Origin: Pholiota molesta
Taxonomy: Eukaryota > Basidiomycota > Agaricomycetes > Agaricales > Strophariaceae
Assembly: GCA_014925825.1 (NCBI GenBank)
Contig: JACGCK010000127.1
Coordinates: 1 to 64,000 of the forward strand
Direction: 5' to 3'
DNA length: 64,000 bases
The notes under the pieces are model-generated. The model saw only the letters and a list, made by a program, of their open reading frames with translations. It did no database searches and had not been told where the DNA came from. Of this stretch, positions 45,840 to 59,710 are shown in pieces. Every line of letters starts with the position of its first letter. Position 1 is the stretch's first letter. The position numbers and the translations under genes are program-made.

Positions 45840-48800
45840 TTGACATCTGGGCCGCAGATGGGCACGGCACTCATCTGATATAACACGGATGCGCAACAGA
45901 AGAGATCAAGAAACAGCAAAAAACCGCGCACCACGCCAATCCCACACGGAAAACCTGCCGGAGAGAAGTACATTGAGTGAAATGGAGCTATATCCATGTG
46001 AACACACAGGCCAGCCAGATGGCCAGCCCATGGGATGCAATCCAGCGTTCGACGCAAGACAAGCAAGAGACAGGATACATTGCATCTCAACGCCAAAATC
46101 TCTCCACGGCACCGCATTTGGATCGACACCGATGTAGGATCGTACACCAAACAACTTGGCGACAGGGGATGGCCAACGGCTTCCCATATGCCAGATTTAC
46201 GATCCACGTAACCCATGATAGAGCCCCGTTATACCGAAGATACCGAAGACCATCATTCGCCTCATCACCGCATAATCACAACTGCGAGAGAGGACCTTCG
46301 AGTTCCAACGAAATCTCGCCATCCACGTGGGGTCGGGCACATCGCCAACCGCACGCATCACCGCATTCGCGCATGGGACCAGATCAGAGACTCTACAAAA
46401 GTCCTTTCTGTGCTCGGCGTGCATGATCGCTAATGGAGCAAGGCACTGAGAAAAAGAGAGAGAGAGAAGGAAAAAACACCACAAACAACACAATAGAGAA
46501 AGCAGCGATGTGCCTCACTCGGCCCATCATCCACGACAACACACAGCACGTCCAAAAGAGAGCATTGTACGGCTCGGGTAGATCTCGCCATCGACGGCGG
46601 GCTAGGACCATCGCCAGCCGCACACATCCGCACAGTGAAGCAATGTCGTACATGCGAGACGCGAAGGGCAGACCAAGTACCGTACCGTGCATACCCTCTC
46701 TAGGCTGGAAATGCACATGCGCTAACGGCGCAAGGCGGAATGAATGGGCAGGGAAAAGAAACAGGAGCGGAGAGCTGGGAACGGGGCACGTACCGCCGTT
46801 CCGTGCGCCATCAGAGAGGATCGTTCAACCTATTTTAACCAGAATCCAGCCCAGCAGCAGACGCATGATCGACATCGATCGCGTCGTGCACCGCAGGGCA
46901 GATTCGGCGACGACCCCCTCTGCGGATCGACCATGAACGACGCCGCGGCTGGGGGTTTGGCTTCGTGCCGCGGGCGACGACAGCGCTACGAGGCAGACGA
47001 CCGCACCGTGCGTGCGCAGCGGGATACAGCAGCAACGGGCACGGCATAGCCAATTGTTGGTACACGCAGGACCAATAGCGCCTTGCGGACCAGTGGGGGG
47101 ATCAATGATGACGTGCGCACCTATAGCCACTGACCGCCTCGGTATGCTAGTGTCTCTTCCTCTGCGGGAGTCCATCGACTGCCTGAGCAGTGCGCGTTAT
47201 CGCCCATCGCCGTGGCTTTGCATGCTGCATGCATTGCGGAACAGTGGGGGGGGATCAATGATGACGTGCGCACCTATAGCCACCAACCGAGTCGGTATGC
47301 TAGTGTCTCTTCCTCTGCGGGAGTCCATCGACTGCCTGAGCAGTGCGCGTTATCGCCCATCGCCGTGGCTTTGCATGCTGCATGCATTGCGGAACAGTGG
47401 GGGGGATCAATGATGACGTGCGCACCTATAGCCACCGACCGCCTCTGTATGCTAGTGTCTCTTCCTCTGCGGGAGTCCATCGACTGCCTGAGCACCGGTA
47501 TCGATCGCGTGTCCGTTGAGGTATGGGATAGTCGGTAATACGCGTGTGTTGTGTCGAAGTGAGTGGTAGATGTGTCTGGTCAGCAGCACCGTCAGCGGCC
47601 TTTGAAGACGTTTGATTACGGATCGTTAGGTGTGGACTGGTGTGTATTTGAGATGCATGGTACTCACATGGACCAGGCTAGCGTGAGGGTCGGGCTATTC
47701 TCGAGGGCGGTTAGGGTCAGAGGTAGTCGTTATCCAAGTCTTGACGGTGCGAGATCCTTTTTGAAACTCCGCTTTGATCTCCCAACCCCATCCCTCGTCT
47801 CCGCCCTCCTCCCCAGCACCCTCTTGGGCACGCACGCAGCCCGGTTCGTGCGCCTGCATCACCGCCCCAGAGAGGCCGCGCCCAACGCGCGCGCACCCCA
47901 CGCCATCGCCACGGATGCGGCACGCGAAGGCAGGGCGCCGCGTTGCTGGCGGGGGTGCGCGTCGCGCTGGCGTACTTGTTCCGCCCATGCTGTCCGTCCA
48001 GACGCAGCCTACATGTACATAGGTGGGATGGGATATGGTGAACGACGAAGCCGCATGCACGCCCTCCGCTCCTCAGACCTTCGTTAGTAATATACATGTA
48101 CGCGCTGTGGTAGTAGTGATTCGTGCTAGGAAGGAGTGGGATGATACGCCTCGTCGTAGTTTCGGTTGGATGTTGGCAAGTAGCTGGATGGGTTTGCGGC
48201 GTTACCTGAGTAGATACTATTGAATCAATATTATAATAATATGTGTACCCCGGCGAATACATACAGCAATACAAGCGCGAAAGAAATCCCTACCAGCGAA
48301 CGGTCCCTCTGAGTCTCAGCAATTTAGTTACTTGATCACCGACGAATCACGAAAGAAACAGTCGCAGAGAACACTGGGCAGGGAAGCATCACTGCCAACA
48401 GCACTTGAAAGTTCATCTGATCAAAGTAGCAAATCTCAACCATACAGCGCGCGAGATGCCATTAAGTACATGCCAGTAAACATAGAGCACTTGTGACACA
48501 TCAACACAACACTCTATTTAAAAGGCCACGCGACGGAATGACACCAGCACCAATCCGAACTGAATGGACAACGCGTACCACGCCAAAACCCAAACAGTGA
48601 ACCTGCAGGAGAGAACTCATTGCTCCGAAGATCTATCCACGCCATCACGGGCCAGCCAATTGGCCTGCCCGAGGGATGCAGTCCAGCAGTGAACGCGAGA
48701 CAAGCAAGCGACAGGATGTATCGGAAGTCAACGCCAAATTCTCTCCTGGGATCCGCCGTTGGGCACTGGTGTATGGGATGCCAACCGAGACACATAGTGC

Positions 48801-51800
48801 GAAAATGAACACCAAGGGAGCAACAGTCCGATACCGGCGCCTCTCTCCTTAGTCAATCGCTCTCGTAGGGAAGTGCGAGACAACGAGAGAGAAAGCACTA
48901 CAAAGAAGATGAAAAAAGAATGAAAAAAAAAAACCAAGAAAAAAAAGGGAAAAGCAGCGCAACACCCCACAACACCCCATCATCCCCGCCAACACACAGC
49001 AACCAAGAGAGGACATTGTACCGCGAGGATATAGATCTGGCCATCGACGGCAGGCCAGGGACGCCGCCCGCTACACATCGGCGCAGTCAAGGGCGCGATG
49101 AATAGAAGGACAGGGAAATCAAAAACGGATCAGAAGGGAAGAAATCCGGGCACACATCCTCGTTCCGTGCTCCGTACGACAGACTATGTAGGACAACGAC
49201 ACGACCCACACTCGCACCAAGTCGCGAAGAACCGCGCGCGTGCAGTCGGGCACATCAGCAACCGGCACGGCACGTCTGTGCCAATGCGCCACCAATAGCA
49301 CCATGGGCACACATGCTATGCGCGCCTCCCTGGCAGGCTATGGGAAGGCGATCTGGTCAGCCAGCGCCGTGGCTCTGCATGCATGCACGCCGCATGTATC
49401 GCGGAACAGAGGGCATGATGGCAGAGAACGCGCAGTGAAGCAGTCGCCGAGAATACGAAGACACCAGCACGAAGAAGAGAACGCGCACGTAAGCAGTCGC
49501 CGAGAATGAGAATACAATAGCACGAAAAAAGCTAGTAGCAGTGCAACGCCGCACTACACCGCATCATTCCGCCAACACACAGCACGTCCAAGAGAGGGCA
49601 TTGTACGGCTCGGGTAGATCTCGCCATCGACGGCGGGCTAGGACCATCGCCAGCCACACACATTGGCACAGTCAAGCAACGTGGTACATGCAAGACGCGG
49701 GAGGGCAGACCAAGTACCGTACCGTACCGTGCATACCTTCTCTAGGCTGGAAATGCACACGCGCTAACGGCGCAAGGTGGGATGAATAGGCAGGGAAAAC
49801 AAAACAGGAGCGGAGGCCTGGGAACGGGGCACGCACCGTCGTTCCGTGCGCCGTCAGAGAGGATCGTTCAACCTATTTTAGCCAGAGGTCCAGCCCAGCA
49901 GCAGACGCATGATCGACATCGATCGCGTCGGGCACTGCAGGGCAGACCCGGCGACGACCCCCTCTACGGATCTACCATGAACGACGCCGCGGCCTGGGGG
50001 TTTGGGGTTTGGCTTCGTGCCGCGGGCTACGACAGCGCCACGAGGCAGACGACCGCACCGTGCGTGCGCAGCGGGATACAGCAGCAACGGGCACGGCATA
50101 GCCAGTTGTTGGTACACGCAGGACCAATAGCGCCATGAGAACGCACGCTATGCGCGTTATCGCCCAACGCCGTTGCTTTGCATGCTGCATGCATTGCGGA
50201 ACAGTGGGGGGGGTCAATGATGACGTGCGCACCTTTAGCCACCGACCGCCTCGGTATGCTAGTGTCTCTTCCTCTGCGGGAGTCCATCGACTGCCTGAGC
50301 ACCGGCATCGATCGCGTGTCCATTGAAGTATGGGATAGTCGGTAGTAGGCGTGTGTTGTGTCGAAGTGAGTGCGGGATGGTGTCTGGTCAGCAGCACCGT
50401 CAGCGGCCTTGAAGACGTTTGATTACGGATCGTCAGGTGTGGACTGATGTGTATCTGAGATGCATGGCACTCACATGGACCAGGCTAGCGTGGAGGTCGG
50501 GCTGCTCTCGAGGGCGGTTAGGGTCAGAGGTAGTCGTTATCCAAGCAATATCCAAGTCTTGACGGTGCGAGATCCTTTTTGAAACTCCGCTTTGATCTCC
50601 CAACCCCATCCCTCGTCTCCGCCCTCCTCCCCAGCACCCTCTTGGGCACGCACGCAGCCCGGTTCGTGCGCCTGCATCACCGCCCCAGAGAGGCCGCCCC
50701 CAACGCGCGCGCACCCCTCTCCATCTCCACGGATGCGGCACGCGAAGGCAGGGCGCCGCGTTGCTGGCGGGGGTGCGCGTGGCGCTGGCGTGCTTATTCC
50801 GCCCATGCTGTCCGTCCAGACGCAGCCTACATGTCCATAGGTGGGATGGGATATGGTGGACCCACGCCGCATGCGCGTCCTTCGCACCTCCTGCCTCCCT
50901 TCGTTAGTAGTATACATATATGTATACGCCGTGGTGTAATGATTTCATTCTAGGATGAGTGGGATTTTACACCTCGTTGGGATGTTGCGAGGTAGCGGGA
51001 TGAGTTTGTGGTGTTACTCAAGTAGATGTTATTGAATCAATGTTATAATAATACACGTACGCGGGCGAATACAGCAATAAAAGCGCGAAAGAATCCCGGT
51101 CAGCGAATGGTCCCTCTGAGTCTCAGCAATCTAGTTGATCACCGACGAACCACGAAAGAAAGTGAGTAGCCGTCGCAGAGAACAGGTAGGGAATCATCAC
51201 TGCCAGCACCATTTTATTTGATCAAAGTAGCGAATCGAACCCACACGGCGCGCGAGATACTATTACATGCTAGTAAATATAGGGCATTTGTGATACATCA
51301 ACACAACACTCTCTATCTAAAAAACTCACGACGGAACACCAGCACCAATCCGAACAGGATGGACAACACATACCACGCCAAACGCAAACAGCGAACCTGC
51401 AGGAGAGAACTCATTGCTCCGAAGATCTATCCACGCCATCACGGGCCAGCCAATTGGCCTGCCCGAGGGATGCAGTCCAGCAGTAAACGCGAGACAAGCA
51501 AGCGACAGGATGTATGGAAAGTCGACGCCAAATTCTCTCCTGGGCTCCGAGTTTGGGCACTGGTGTAGGAGATGCCAACCGAAACACATAGCGCGTAGCA
51601 ACACTCGTGCCATCAAAAATGAACCAAAATAACAACAGCGCAATGCCGGTCTCTCCTTAGTCGATCGCTCGTTGCGCAGTGCGAGACAACGAGAGAGTAA
51701 GCACTACAGAGAAGGAAAAGAAAAACACGAAAAAAAGCCACCCGCAGCGCAATGCCGGCACTACACCCCATCATCCCCGCCAACACACAGCAACCAAGAG

Positions 51801-52700
51801 AGGACACTGTACCGCGAGGATATAGATCTGGCCATCGACAGCAGGCTAGGGACACCGCCCCCAACACATCGGCGCAGGCAGGCATCGAGGGACAATGCAA
51901 GACGCGAAAAGGCGCAGATCAAGGACCGCGCTGCGCATGCCCTCTCTAGGCTCGAGATGTACGGGCAATAACGGAGCAAGGCGGGATGAATGGGCGGGGA
52001 AAGAGAAACGGAGCAAAGGGGAAGGGATTGAGCCACGTACTGTCGTTCCGTGCTCCGTCAGAGAGCATCGAGCACCATTTTGAAGCCCAGCAGCAGACAC
52101 ATGATCGACGATGATCGCGTCGTGCAGTGATGGGCTGATTCCGCGGCGACCCTCTCTATGGATCCATCGGGAACGACGCCGCGGCCTTTGGCTTTGGCTT
52201 TGTACGCGGACGATGACAGTGATAAGTATTACGCCCACGAACCACTGCGCTGCGAAGAACCGTGGCAGCAACGGGCACGGCACGGCACAGCAATCGAAAC
52301 AATATACCAATAGCGCCCTGAGGACACACGCTATGCGTGCGGTCCTGGTGAACTATGGGAAGGTGATCCGACCAGCCGGTGCCGGGGCCTTGCATGCTGT
52401 ACTACGCATTGCGGAACAGTTGGTGGGAGGGGGGACACGGATGATGGAGGGTGCGCACCTATATCCGCCGACCGCGTCGGTATGGTAGTGTCTCTTCCTC
52501 TGCGGGTGTCCATCGACGGCTTGAGCATGAAGATCGATTGCGTGTCCGCTGAACAATATGGATAGTCGGTAACGGGTGTGCGTTGCGCCGAAGTGCGGGG
52601 GTTTTGTTCTGGGTAGCACAGTCAGCACGCCACGTTAGCGTGGGGGTCGGGCTCTCGAGGGCGGTTGGGGTCAGCGGTAGATCATGATGCATGATGAGTG
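45840..52700 (-). repeat. tandem array of an unknown two-part module
   Basis: The module has two parts, called here S3 and S1 as read along the plus strand. S3-type copies: 45840-46540, 48480-48990 and 51280-51770. S1-type copies: 46540-48270, 48990-49420 (shortened), 49575-51060 and 51770-52700. The copies at 46548 and 49581 share long near-identical stretches. On the minus strand all three S3 copies keep one open frame with LSLACLA, AGLHP and GWPV in the same spacing, and T/C-rich tracts before AG look like intron ends. No known protein family is recognised. These may be decayed paralogues or a non-coding transcribed repeat. Confidence 0.6.
47101..47495 (+). repeat. 152-bp tandem repeat, two and a half copies
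   Basis: Units start at 47101, 47254 and 47406 (ATCAATGATGACGTGCGC); the third is partial. The paralogous segment at 50216 has only one unit, so the expansion happened after the larger duplication or was lost there. Confidence 0.85.
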
Positions 52701-55700
52701 AAAAGGTCATCAAAAGGGCTCCGTTGCCGCCCGCGAACCATTTTAGAACTCCGCTCAAATACCTTTGAATCTCTCTCCCATCGTCCTCCCCCGCACCCTC
52801 TGTGCAGCCTCCGTCACAGACTGTACACGATGTGAATTCACGCCATCGCAATGGGGCTTCCCAACTGCACCTCTGACGCCCAATCCAACCCACCCATGAC
52901 GCGCATCTCGGACTGCAAGTACCCGTGGCGTTTGAGTACTTCCTGCCACCCGAATCCGCCAGCGCCGCTGTTCCATCTCCCAGCGACCGTACACCGCGCC
53001 GACGCGCCACCGGCTCTCGCCTCGCCCCACTACGTCCAACCGTCCCGCCCCGGAGCATCCAGCCTATCCCCGCCGGCCTCGTTTGACACTCGATACCTGT
53101 CGAACGTCGCCGACCTTCGACCAGCGGCGACTGTGGATGCAGGGGGTAGGGCCGGATCTGTGGTTGCTGAGGAGGTCGACGGATGCTGAGGTGGGCACCG
53201 CTCTCACTGTGCGCTCGTCACACACCAAAAGCCCCCGCGAAACACAGGCTGTGCCAGCGCACACGGCGCTGAGCGGGGCGGAGAAGCGGTCGTCGCGGGA
53301 CTTCGATCCCGGGACGTGGGTGCGGGTTAGCTGCGTGGGGTGGTAGGGAGGGTCGGGGGCAAGCACGGCCGCTGAACTCGTTCACGCCCCAGCCTGCGCG
53401 CAGGCAGGTCGACGCCGCGCTACTGGTGCACGCGCCGATCCACCTGCGCAGCTCTATGTATGCGCCCTGCCGGCGGATGTGCGATGTGGCCCAGCCGATT
53501 CGACGCGGTCGGGTGCGGGCGCAGCAGGTGACACCGCGCAAGACATTGGCCACAGCCAACTCGGCACGCCCGCTATCTCCAAACAGCACAATGGGCCTTG
53601 TCGACGACCTCCTGCTTCGTGAATCGTGATACGAGCACTACGGCCGCGCTCGACTCCACATTACATTCCCATTTTACGGTCTCTCTTTCTCTCATGCGCC
53701 TACAAGCTTTCATTACCGGTTCGGTTCCTCCACTAGCGCACGATCCTCTCGCGGGTTTGCGTCTGGAGACGCTCAGACATCTGTGTTGTTGACGAATACC
53801 TGAGTAAATACATGTTCATAGGCATCTATTCTATCTATATAATGTGATTCATTCCGTTAAGCGATGACACCTCTGCGAGTCTCCTGCATCTCGGGACCCA
53901 TTTCATCAATGACCATGGTCCACCGCGCACTCCGTACGAGAGGATCCGTGCAACAGCGCAGGATCCACGTCCTGCGCCCCTACACTCGACGCGCCCGCAG
54001 GACCCCCGATGCGTTCGTGAGGGTGCCTCCGATGCCTGATGAAAGCACGAGCCCTGTGCGTTTACGCGCTGCCAAGATATTATTAGCGTCGCTGGCATCA
54101 ACGCCGAGGCGCACCAGGTGCATGGAGCCCGCAGTATCTATCAGACACCGCGTCCTTGACTATATGCGTCGCAGACTCGACGCAGAGTGAGAGTGGATAG
54201 CATGAATGCGAGTACGTACAGTACATGCATACCTGAATAGCCGTAATAATCATTGCATCGCCCCAGATCCTTGACCAATGAAAAAGCATGCATCGATGAC
54301 GCAGTCTACGGATGTGCAGCTGTGAGTGGGATAGAACCGAAGATGGGGACCCACGCACGGATAAGGACTTCTCGGGTGTTACATCTGGTGGCGCACCTCC
54401 TTATCGATGGTTCGTCAATCTGAAGCCAGAGATGAAGTGCGCCAGCGCACTCACCACCCAAGAGCCACATCCACCAAGAAATCTACGCCGGTGGCATGTA
54501 CACCCACCACGACACTTGAAGTGTCAGGCAAGGGTGGCGGAGAACGGCTGTGGGTGGATAAGTAAACAAGAGAGGATCCATCAACACGAGCGAGGCATGG
54601 AAAAAGGTACGCAGAACATACCACATAGCTCACGCGAAACCTCAGCCTACCCTGCCCACAACCATCCTGCCCACAACCATCGGCTGCAGCTCTTGCGTCG
54701 ACATTCCGCGGACGCTCGAAGACCGCCCAGCCGTCGATCATGTCGCCGTCGTCCTCTGCCGCGCGCGGGCGTGTCAATGTCGCGTCATCCGCACGGACGC
54801 GCAAAACCAAGGACCCAGCCAGAGATCGTGCTTTATTTTCACTGCTTGGGTCTCCACTGGCCGCGCCTGCTGCTTCGTTCCTGGTGCCTCTTGTATGCGA
54901 GGCGCGAGGCAGGTTCCCGGCGAATGGATGTGGTGCGAAAGGACAGCGGTGGTTGGAAGGGAGCCGCAGAGCCAGGGCCGAGTTTTGGGATGGTATGCGG
55001 AAGCAGAGGTGGCAAGCCTGCTGGCGAGTGGGGGTCCTTGCGCGTTATCGGTGGGTTATGTGCACGGACCTCAGCGGGGTGTGCTACGTGGCGAGGTCTA
55101 GTGAGCAACAGCGAAACGGGCTCTTGAAAGGCGATACTCACCTCTGTGAAGCCGCACTCTCGCGTCCTCGAATCTTTCCCCTCCCCTCAAATCCTCTCCT
55201 CTCGCTTCGAACACCCATCTACCGTCCCCCCCAAGCCTGCTCATGCGTCTGGAATGGCTTGCTAAGCGGCCTGGTAGTCGGTATCGGGAGGCCTATCTCC
55301 CATGGAATTTTAGCCAGTCGATTGAAGAAAGGTTGAAAAGACAAAGACCTCTGCGGCTCCGTGTGGGACGATGGCGACACACACGTGAGCGTGTCGACTC
55401 TCGAGACCCAATGTTACGTAATAGACCTCTCGCCAGAGCAATCGATAACGCACTCTCCGCATTCCACCACCCTCCATGTGAACGACGAAGCGTCCGTTAC
55501 ACTGTACGCCCCCAAGCCTAGCTGGGCACAGGCACGGCTACGCAGGCACGCACCACCCACCGCATCATCACGACGTCCGCCCGCAACAGCGCATGCAACG
55601 ACACCGCCGTGCGAAATGCCTACCACATTCACTGCCATCCATCCTGCCTAATAGGCCGCATGGGCCGTTGAGTGTTTTTCAATTCGGCCGGGAGTGTCGT

Positions 55701-58040
55701 TCATGCTGCGTCACGGCCGTTCCATCATGGGCCCTGCGTCATCTCACTACGCCTGATCGCGCTCCATCCTCCACGAATGACCGAGCGCCCTGCGCCGATC
55801 CCGTTCTGTTATGTCCTAATCCTCCCTCCCCATGTCTAACACGGGCCCTAGTGAGCGCCCGAACCCGAGCGGGGATGCACGACACGTCGATTCCCATCCC
55901 ACCCAGCGCATCTTGCCTCACCACGCTCGATGGCGCCGATGCAGGTGGCATGTCCCTGCCCGCTGCATCATGGGTGCAGATTGTAGAATCTTTTCCAAAG
56001 TTCCTCGCTCGCAGATTCGCGGATGCTACTGCACCTGTGTCCCATCCACGACCGTGCTCGTACGCTGCGTGCCCATTCTTCGATCATGCCTCTCTAGTAC
56101 CCTCCTTTCGCTTTTTCACCCACATTAGCGTCACATACGGATCCATGCAATCCCACCAGCTGCTCCCGCCAGCGCCCCATCTGATAGCAGACCGGCGCAC
56201 AGTACTCATGATCCGACGTGCAGCGCATCGCGCGTCGTAATCTACACGCGCGATCGCCGTGCGGGAAGCCTGGTGGGATAACCCACCGCTAGGCTACGCG
56301 CACAACGCACGGATTGTATCGAACACTTTGACCTGCCACTGCGTGCGGTCTTCTCTCGCAATGTTGGGTTTGCCTCCAGGAGGGATCGGTGGTCGTCCTT
56401 TTTTCTTTCCCTTCCTTCATATTCTTCCTCTTCTTCTTTTTCTTTCTTACTATGTTCGGAACCGTATCCCTTCCCACATAAAATACAATTTTCACGCCCA
56501 GAGCCCTATCCGCGCGCTAGCGAGGACCGTCGCGCGATGCTAACTCCCCGACGTGCAGCGCACCGCGCGTTGTATCCCGACACGCGACCGCCGTGCCTGG
56601 GCTCCAGCGGGATGAGCACCGCCGGGGCCACGCGCGCCACGCACGGATATGATGCTCGTCACACACGGTCCTCCCGCACGTGCCGGGGTTTCAGCGCCAT
56701 GGGGGGTCGGTGTGCCGCCGTCCTCTTTTTTTCTTTTTTGCGCCTCCTCCTTTCTTCTTCTCGTTCTTGACACTTGTACATGTGGGGTGGGTATGCCTTC
56801 CCCGTGCCCACCCCACATTCACGCGACCCGAACAATTCAATTTTTGATGCGAGGAGCGCAGCGCAGCGGCGCAACTACGAGGTTCGATTTCGGTTCTGCT
56901 GTCGAGCGCTTTTATCGTATTCACTCATTACGGGTGTTTATGGCGCGCGACAAGTTTGCCGCTGGATCTGGCGTTTTGGCCCGCAGCGTGCGTAGCACCG
57001 ATCAAAATGCGTCTTTCTCGAGTCGCTTCACTTCTCTTCGTTCTGCGTGTCGCGGTTCGGGGGCGTTCGTCGAATTGGTTCTTCCGGCTTGTTCGTGTAG
57101 CTATTCCATGGTTTACCCGTTCCTCTCTGCAAACTACGCTTCAAGGATTGGAATTTGGGTGTTTTTGGCTGTCCGCCGAGCAGATTTCTAAGACGCTGTT
57201 TTTATCTAGGGTGTTCGACAGTTGAAGTTGAATGTTATGTAGCCCACATACACTTCTGTTCTGTCATATCTTACCGCAATCCTAACGTTTTCCGTTAAAA
57301 TAATGGATTTATTTGACTACGATTGATATTGACACGCCACATGCTGAACGTCTACGCAACCCCTAGCAGTGTACCGTACGTTATCCAGCATCCCGCATGC
57401 GGCGGTGAATGGCACGGTGCCCCACCAGTGTCGCCGACGGCCCATCATAACCGTTCGATCATGGGCTCTGCATCAGGCTCGTCGCTTATGATTGTGATTG
57501 CTTCGGGTTGGGGGTCATCGCACTAACCCCCGCTCGCGCTTCCACATTGGGAGAAAATGCGGGCTCTGGTGCAGAGCCCGACCACGAGCGGGGACGCGCG
57601 GTACTTACATCGCTCACCATCCCACCCAGCGCATCTTGCCTCAACTTCATGCATGATGGCGCCGATGCACGCGGCATGTCCCTGCCCGCTGCATCATGAA
57701 CCTTCCTGTACCGTTGAGCCCCACTCGCGGATCCGGGAACACAGGTCGGCGCTTTGAACACGATCAATTTCTTCTCTTTCTTTTCGGTGAAGTTTCTCCC
57801 TGTGAATTGGATCTGTTCCCTGCTGCTAGCTAAAGAGCCAGATCTAGCTGCGACCGCGATTGCGCATGTCACGCGCCGCGGCATCGGACCCAAAGGTATG
57901 CAGGCAAGTCGGCAACCTCGGAGCAGCGCTGCTCTGACGTCGGTAACAAGTCTATGGCATAACGTGAGGTAACATAGATGGAGAGAGAAGAGCGGGAAGA
58001 GCATGAATTTGAATCAAGAGTCAAAATTGCCAATAGCATG
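52701..58040. other. repeat-rich, no supported gene
   Basis: GC-rich, with overlapping chance frames on both strands. It contains diverged relatives of the 31.9-33.2 kb and 42.8-43.6 kb segments, plus one promoter-like cassette (55379-55480). 56380-57230 resembles parts of 34.8-38.6 kb. Confidence 0.4.
55379..55480 (+). repeat. promoter-like repeat cassette, copy 5
   Basis: ACACACGTGAGCGTGTCGAC, GTAATAGACC, GCAATCGATAACG and GCATTCCACCACCCTCC in the shared order. A partial relative with only CACACGTGAGCGTGTCAA is at 43563. Confidence 0.55.
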
Positions 58041-59710
58041 AGTCAGGCATGAGTAATAGATCCGAATCCATGCGACAGGATTGGGCTAGTGCAATGCGAA
58101 AACACACATATCGAGAACCACTACAGTCCAGATACATGATAAACACGAACGCCAAAAGTACACCACCACACTGCGACACCACACGGACATTGAGCAAGCC
58201 GACACAGAGAAGCACCGATACGGGTATGGGCTACCAAAATATCATTTGGCACTATGGATGTTGCTTGCAAAGCGAACACGTAGTGTGCAGCGGCATGGAT
58301 GACATGTCGACCAAATGAATATGACCTCGATAGCCGTGCCTCTCTTCGTGCTCCCAAGCGGGCCCATGTACAGTGTACCCGAAGTTCATTGAGAAACGAA
58401 GCCACAAGGGAGTCGGGACACAACAACAAATTAGAATGAAAATAGAACAGGCAAGTGAAACATTATTCCGAAGATCATCTACACCTGCGAGAGAGGACAT
58501 CTCTACCTCTGTTGACGAGATCTCGCCCACAGTTCGGGGCCCGGAACATCGCCAACCACACGCATTAGTATTGGAGCATGGGAGGGCAACGAGCGGAAGA
58601 GAAAAACAGGAACTAGAAAAAGAAGAGAAAGAAAAAAGGAAGGTAGCGAAATGCCGCACTGGAGCCCCATATCCCCGCCAACACACAGCAAGTCCAAGAG
58701 AGGGCAGGGCATTGCACCACCAGAGTTTAGATCTCACCATCGATGGCGGGATAGAAACGTCGCCAGCCGCCCAAATCGACACAGTCAGGCAAATGAAGTA
58801 CACGCAAGACGCAAAATAACGCAGATCAAGTACCATGTCACGCATACCCTCTCTCGGCTCAACATGCAAATGCCTTAACGGAGCAAGGCAGAATGAATGT
58901 GCAGCGGAAACAAAAATAGAGCGATACGGAAGTGAGTGCGGTATGCACAAAGGGCTGATTTCGAAGCGACCCCCTTTATGAATCAATAGCGAACGACAGC
59001 GCGGCCTAAACCCTCAGTGCGGCAGCGATAGAAGGCACATGAACCACTGTGCTGCGAAGAACCGTGCATCCGCAGTTGAGTATGGCAGCAATGAGCACGG
59101 CACGGTAAAAGCGATGCGACGTTACCAATAGCGGCATGCAAACACACGCTATGCGCGTGGTCCCTGGTGGGCTATGGGAAGGCGATCTGACCAGCCGATG
59201 CCGGGGCTTTGCATGCTGTATGCATTGCGGGGCAGTGGGGGTGGACAAGGATGATGGAGGGTGCGCACCTGGATAGCCACCAACCACCTCAGGGTGCTCA
59301 TCGCGGTCTCTTCGTCTGCGAACTCCTACTGGCTGTTTGGACCTGGGCATCAATTGTGTGTCGTTGAATGGTAGGGGTCGTCCGCGGATGGGCGTTTGTT
59401 GCGTCGAAGTGCGGGAATATTCTTCGGGTAGCACTATCGATGGAGATAGTTGATCGGAAGTCAGTGGGAGTAGACGCATGTGTACGTGAGATAGATGAGA
59501 CTCACATAAGGGGGCGGTCAGTGGTAGTTGGAGAAGAATGAGTGAGAAGGGTCGTTCCGTTCCAGCCCACCAGCTCCATGTTAAAACTCCGATCCAACGA
59601 CATTCAATATTCAATGCTGCACCCTCCTTCCACGCACCCTCTACATTCCCTCCGTCTGAGACTCTATATGATGTGAGTGTGTGAATGCAAATTCGAAATG
59701 TGAGTTCCAC
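58041..59710 (-). repeat. diverged copy of the unknown tandem module
   Basis: From about 58680 the sequence follows the S1 order (AAGAGAGGGCA, AGATCTCACCATCGATGGCGG, GTCGCCAGCCGC, CACAGTCA, ACGCATACCCTCTCTCGGCT). The preceding part is S3-like but weak. The limits are approximate. Confidence 0.55.

Noticed and set aside
47089..47495. Tandem 152-bp repeat considered as a CRISPR array
   Set aside because: Whole units repeat without unique spacers, and the genome is eukaryotic.
52459..53058. 199-residue minus-strand frame
   Set aside because: Its recurring peptide fragments follow from nucleotide similarity between repeat copies, and related copies have stops and shifts in it.
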